A program made the position numbers and the translations under genes. Below are positions 60,557 through 64,000 of a stretch of 64,000 bases of DNA, one piece after another. How positions within the stretch are numbered: the stretch's first letter is position 1; every line of letters begins with the position of its first letter. The notes below the pieces were generated by a model, which had not been told where the DNA came from, did no database searches, and was given only the letters and a program-made list of their open reading frames with translations. This DNA is from Paraburkholderia agricolaris (GTDB lineage Bacteria; Pseudomonadota; Gammaproteobacteria; Burkholderiales; Burkholderiaceae), in contig NZ_QPER01000002.1 of assembly GCF_009455635.1 (NCBI RefSeq), positions 992,001 to 1,056,000 of the forward strand, read 5' to 3'.

Positions 60557-60625
60557 TCAGCGGGCAGTCATGCAGTTGAATTCTTGCGTGGGTAGATTGG
60601 GACGGCGCTTGACGTGCTTCTTCAT
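60557..60625 (-). CDS. candidate 22-residue basic peptide with strong ribosome site
   Basis: The ORF begins MKKHVKRRPN, continues LPTQE and ends FNCMTAR before TGA. GGGGGAG lies nine bases upstream of the ATG, stronger than most sites in this window. It is 98 bases upstream of the large lipoprotein gene on the same strand, so it could be a leader peptide, a small stand-alone protein or a peptide precursor. Five of the first eight residues are Lys or Arg, and there is a single Cys near the end. I know no family for it. Confidence 0.45.
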   Translation of the reverse strand: MKKHVKRRPNLPTQEFNCMTAR

Positions 60626-60846
60626 GCTGAACACTCCCCCGGTTGTGGCTGCTAGTTTTTTGTTAGCGTTTTTTCCGCGCGGTTATTCGCGCTGTTATCT
60701 ACGCTACTGAGCGCGACAGTGCCTTATCTTCCGTTACCTCATTTGACATTGCGTCTCAGTTTTTAAGAGAAGCGTATTTTTTCGATGCATTTTCCGCGCG
60801 ATTGAAATCCCATCTTACAGTTCGATAACTTGTCGATCCGGACTGC

Positions 60847-60888
60847 TTACAGCCCGTAACCTGCGATAACAATCTGCTTACGCTTCAT
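60847..60888 (-). CDS. candidate 13-residue ORF
   Basis: MKRKQIVIAGYGL then TAA, with AGGGGGGAACGGG upstream. It is on the same strand as the 22-residue ORF, 222 bases before it. Very short; only the ribosome site supports it. Confidence 0.2.
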   Translation of the reverse strand: MKRKQIVIAGYGL

Positions 60889-61151
60889 AACCCGTTCCCC
60901 CCTGCGGCAAAGACATGAGGGAAATTGATCGAACCAGGCAATAAACATCAATTCCCATCAGATATTGTTCGACCGAAAATGCTTCACCGGTCGGCAACGC
61001 GAGAGACGCAACGCCGGACGAGCAACAGTTCTTCGTCCATTTTTTTCAGTGCTCAGATTATTAAAATATTTAGGATTGGAGAGCAAATAACAGACCGCTT
61101 CCACGGCCTGCCTGTCCTCACGCCAATCTCTTATCTTCAAGGGAAATAACA

Positions 61152-62273
61152 ATGCGCTTTTGTCATCTTCAGCATGAGGTCGCGGGTGCTGCTCTTGCTG
61201 CGATCGCCGGACTGTTTCTGTCCTGCTCGCCGCCGGCGATGGCGGCCGATACTGAGCTCAACGTTTATAACTGGTCGGACTATATCGCCAGGGACACGAT
61301 TCCGAACTTCGAAAAGGAGTCTGGTATTCACGTCAGATACGACAACTACGACAGTGACGACACGCTGCAAGCCAAGCTTCTGGCGGGGAGTTCGGGGTTC
61401 GACGTCGTCGTGCCGTCGTCGCTTTACATGGCGCGGCAAATTCAGGCGGGCATGCTTCAGAAGCTCGACAAGTCGCAAATTCCGAACCTGAAGAATCTCG
61501 ATCCGGTACTCATGAAAATGATCGCGGATGCCGATCCTGGCGCGCAATACGGCGTGCCTTGGGCGTACGGCACCGATGGGATTGGCTACAACGTACGGGA
61601 AGTGAAGAAGGCACTGGGCGATAACGCGCCGGTCGACAGTTGGGCGCTGGTGTTCGATCCGGCCAACGTGTCGAAGCTGAAGAGTTGCGGCGTCTCGTTT
61701 CTCGACCAGGCCGCCGACGGATTCGCCACCGCGCTGCAGTATCTGCACAAGGACCCTAACAGTTCGAACCCCGCCGACTATCAGGCGGCCTTCGATCTGC
61801 TGAAGAAGGTGCGTCCTTACATCACCCAGTTCAACTCGTCGGGCTATATCAACGACCTCGCCAATAACGACGTCTGCGTAGCGATCGGCTGGTCCGGCGA
61901 CGTGGGGATTGCACGGCGGCGCGCGGCAGAAGCGAAGCGTTCCTACGAGATCCGCTTCTCGAACGTCAAGGAGGGCGGTCTGCTCTGGTTCGACATGATG
62001 GTGATTCCGAAGGACGCACCGCATCCCGAAGCCGCCATGAAGTGGATCAACTATATCGAAGACCCGAAGGTCAATGCGGCGATCACCAACGAAGTGTTCT
62101 ATCCGAGCGCGAACCGTGCCGCCAGGCCGCTGGTCAACCCGGTCGTGTCGCAGGACCCGAGCGTTTATCCCCCCGATGACGTGCTGAGCAAGATGACCCT
62201 GATGAGGCCGTTGCCAATTGACATTGTCCGGCTGGAAAACCGCCTTTGGGCGCAACTCAAGGCGGGGCGCTGA
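61152..62273 (+). CDS. polyamine ABC transporter binding protein, PotF/PotD-like
   Basis: The product has 373 residues behind CAAGGGAAATAAC. The signal peptide is residues 1-31 (GAALAAIAGLFLSCSPPAMA). TELNVYNWSDYIARDTIPNFEKESGI is the diagnostic PotF/SpuD start; YDNYDSDDTLQAKLLAGSSGFDVVVPSS, PWAYGTDGIGYN and GWSGDV follow. The binding-site pattern is that of putrescine/spermidine-binding proteins. No permease or ATPase lies next to it within the window; it could serve a transporter elsewhere or beyond the window end. Confidence 0.93.
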   Translation: MRFCHLQHEVAGAALAAIAGLFLSCSPPAMAADTELNVYNWSDYIARDTIPNFEKESGIHVRYDNYDSDDTLQAKLLAGSSGFDVVVPSSLYMARQIQAGMLQKLDKSQIPNLKNLDPVLMKMIADADPGAQYGVPWAYGTDGIGYNVREVKKALGDNAPVDSWALVFDPANVSKLKSCGVSFLDQAADGFATALQYLHKDPNSSNPADYQAAFDLLKKVRPYITQFNSSGYINDLANNDVCVAIGWSGDVGIARRRAAEAKRSYEIRFSNVKEGGLLWFDMMVIPKDAPHPEAAMKWINYIEDPKVNAAITNEVFYPSANRAARPLVNPVVSQDPSVYPPDDVLSKMTLMRPLPIDIVRLENRLWAQLKAGR

Positions 62274-62532
62274 TGGCGTCGAATAGCGTGGTTTCAGTGG
62301 CCGCCGGCTGTCGATCGCCGATTGCCGATCACCACGCGGCCTGAAGCCGCCGCGACGCTAGCCCGCTTGCGCCGCTAACGCGCGGCCAACTTTTCCCTGA
62401 ACGCTGCATGTCTTGTGAGCCGCTTCGCGCGCCTCGCGTGGGAACGCTCGTGGGTGCGTCCCGTGCGAGGCAGGCTCGCGAGGCCTGAGCATGGACAGAT
62501 TAATCGCAATACAACAAACGAGGAGACTTCGT

Positions 62533-64000
62533 GTGAGAAAGAAACTGATTGGTCTGCTGGTGGCGGGCTGTCTGCCCGGCGTCGCGCTGGCAGACACCAC
62601 GACTGGGCAGATCCGGGCACTGCAGGCACAGCTCGACGCGCTGCAAAAGGAAGTGAGGCGATTGCAGACACAGTCCCCGGCAAAACCCGCAACTCAGTTG
62701 GCAACGCAGTCGGCAGCCGCCGAGCCTGCGGCCTCACCGGTCGATGTTTCATCATCCGCTTATGGTAACGCGCGGGCGACGCTAACCAACGACGACGTCA
62801 CGTCCATGAAGCAGCAGCTTGCCATTCAGCAGTTGAAGGTGAACTCGCTCGAAGACGCCGCGAATACGGGACCGATTGCCGGTCTCTCGGTCACGGGTTA
62901 TATCGATCCGACCTACGTGTACAACCGCGCGCAAGGTAGTTCTTCGTTCCTGTTCGCGAACCATGAAAGCACCGGCGGCTACTTCAACAGCACGTTCGGC
63001 GATCTATACCTCGACATCAGGAAGACCTTCGGCGTCGGGCCAATGGCGCCGTCGGCCGAAATCACCCTGATGCCCAATCGCGGCAATGGCATCACATTGT
63101 TGCAGAACGAGCATGGCCAGATCGGCAACGACATTCTGAATACGGCGGTCGTCAGCGTGCCGCTGTCGGGCACGACGACCTTCGTCGCGGGACTGATGTC
63201 GAGCTTCGGCGGCTATGAAGTGCAGCAGTCGAATCAGATGCTCACGCTGACTCACAATCTGCTGTATGACTTCTCCGATCCGGGCAGCTATATCGGTCTC
63301 GGCGCGAACTACTCGAAGGGAGATTGGGCCTGGAAGTTCCTGCTCGGCAATGAACAGTACCGGACCAATGGCGCCATCACGCAGACCGGCACGAATGCGC
63401 TGGGCGATCCGGTCACGACCAGCAACAAGGTACCGACCTTCACAGCGCGCACGGACTATACGTGGTCCAGCGCGCTCGATATCGGGGCGTCGTTCAACAT
63501 TGGCCGGCAAACCTTGCCGAGCGCTATCAACCCGACGACGGGTGCTGTGAGTTACGGCGTGGGCGGCCAGGCGCCCAGCGGTTTCGGCATGTTTTTCTTC
63601 TCGGAAGCCGACCTGACCTACCTGCTCGCCGATGTCCAGTACAACGTCGAACTCGACTATGGCCAGCAGCAGAACGCCGCGTTCAACGGCGGCCAGGCGC
63701 AATGGTATGGCGTCTCGCTGCTCGCGCATCGCAAGTTCAGCGTGCCGGGCATCGGCCGGATGGGCGCGACGCTGCGCTACGACTTCCTCGCCGACAGCAA
63801 GAATGGCGGTGGTGGCGGTGGCATTGCGCTGAATGGCCAGGGCCGCGATCCATACAATGGCTTCGGCATCAGCGCGGACTGCTTCGCCAATGCGCAGGCA
63901 AGCGGTGGTTCGGGCCTGCAGTGCAAGGGTTCGAATCGTCAGGACGTCGCGCTCGATCTGCTGTTTTTTCCGACCGCACAGATTACGGTGAAGGTCGAGT
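62533..64000 (+). CDS. DUF3138 outer-membrane-type protein, 3' truncated by window edge
   Basis: The gene starts at GTG behind GAGGAG, and the frame stays open to the window end (489 codons). The signal peptide is residues 1-20 (KKLIGLLVAGCLPGVALA). A coiled-coil follows (TGQIRALQAQLDALQKEVRRLQTQ), then a Pro/Ala-rich linker, then a beta-barrel-like body (LSVTGYIDPTYVYNR, TTFVAGLMSSFGGYE, YIGLGANYSKGDWAWKFLLG). This matches DUF3138, Burkholderia proteins resembling porins with a coiled-coil N-terminus. It follows the PotF-like gene by 259 bases; a role in uptake of the same solute is inference. Confidence 0.78.
   Translation, partial: MRKKLIGLLVAGCLPGVALADTTTGQIRALQAQLDALQKEVRRLQTQSPAKPATQLATQSAAAEPAASPVDVSSSAYGNARATLTNDDVTSMKQQLAIQQLKVNSLEDAANTGPIAGLSVTGYIDPTYVYNRAQGSSSFLFANHESTGGYFNSTFGDLYLDIRKTFGVGPMAPSAEITLMPNRGNGITLLQNEHGQIGNDILNTAVVSVPLSGTTTFVAGLMSSFGGYEVQQSNQMLTLTHNLLYDFSDPGSYIGLGANYSKGDWAWKFLLGNEQYRTNGAITQTGTNALGDPVTTSNKVPTFTARTDYTWSSALDIGASFNIGRQTLPSAINPTTGAVSYGVGGQAPSGFGMFFFSEADLTYLLADVQYNVELDYGQQQNAAFNGGQAQWYGVSLLAHRKFSVPGIGRMGATLRYDFLADSKNGGGGGGIALNGQGRDPYNGFGISADCFANAQASGGSGLQCKGSNRQDVALDLLFFPTAQITVKVE

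Larger units (their letters stand above)
60459..61151. other. 693-base intergenic region with candidate tiny ORFs
   Basis: No conventional gene is seen. The minus strand holds a 22-codon ORF (60557-60625) with an exceptional ribosome site and a weaker 13-codon ORF (60847-60888). CTGCTTAC occurs twice at 60843-60850 and 60874-60881, 31 bases apart. The stretch 60650-61100 is clearly AT-richer than the genome around it. Confidence 0.55.

Overview
The window is about 62-65% G+C by eye, densely coded on both strands, and looks chromosomal. Its gene families point to a soil or plant-associated member of the Burkholderiaceae, most likely Paraburkholderia: DUF2844, DUF3443, DUF2957 and DUF3138 proteins, an OmpC-type porin, a phasin, and many aromatic and amine catabolic operons. 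I see no rRNA, tRNA, insertion sequence, phage or CRISPR array. Identifications rest on reading motifs and family resemblance; no database search was run.

Region 1 (1-13713) is a catabolic and uptake block. It holds a truncated amidohydrolase, a LigB-like extradiol dioxygenase, three consecutive RraA/HMG-aldolase-like lyases, an HD-domain protein with the ligand pattern of PhnZ-type diiron oxygenases, and a HisC-like aminotransferase. A Dpp/Opp-type ABC transporter (two permeases, two ATPases) follows, then a divergent porin and peptide-type binding protein pair, and a MarR regulator. An 11-base element is shared by the transporter leader and the porin/binding-protein divergent promoter. I could not name the substrate.

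Region 2 (13835-17925) is a gentisate pathway: isomerase, hydrolase and gentisate 1,2-dioxygenase on the minus strand, diverging from a PhzS-like flavin hydroxylase. Both promoters can be read, and each has the same operator-like sequence just downstream of the -10 box.

Region 3 (18045-22915) holds lipoprotein and secreted proteins of unknown function, a phasin, two candidate very small ORFs, and a DUF2844/DUF3443 pair whose second member has two aspartic-protease-like motifs.

Region 4 (23007-31498) is a predicted peptide-ligation/transglutaminase cluster: a zinc peptidase-like protein, a transglutaminase-DUF2126 amidoligase broken by a one-base frameshift, a circularly permuted ATP-grasp/alpha-E fusion, and a second transglutaminase. 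This is the best candidate for an incompletely described system.

Region 5 (31701-35752) has an IclR regulator, a polar amino acid (probably histidine) ABC transporter and a formimidoylglutamase-like ureohydrolase. A DUF2957 lipoprotein follows on the opposite strand.

Region 6 (38135-44536) has twin MarR regulators, an EmrAB/OprM-type tripartite efflux pump and a thiolase. Three near-identical operators precede marR1, marR2 and emrA.

Region 7 (44545-50210) has GltS, a nucleoside salvage operon (NupC, cytidine deaminase, nucleoside hydrolase), a PanE-like reductase and a small membrane protein.

Region 8 (50211-58309) is a seven-gene minus-strand operon combining a Pot-type ABC transporter with a three-subunit opine/hydroxyproline-type oxidase, with a divergent IclR regulator. 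The window ends with a large lipoprotein, a candidate 22-residue ORF with a very strong ribosome site, a PotF-like polyamine-binding protein and a truncated DUF3138 protein.
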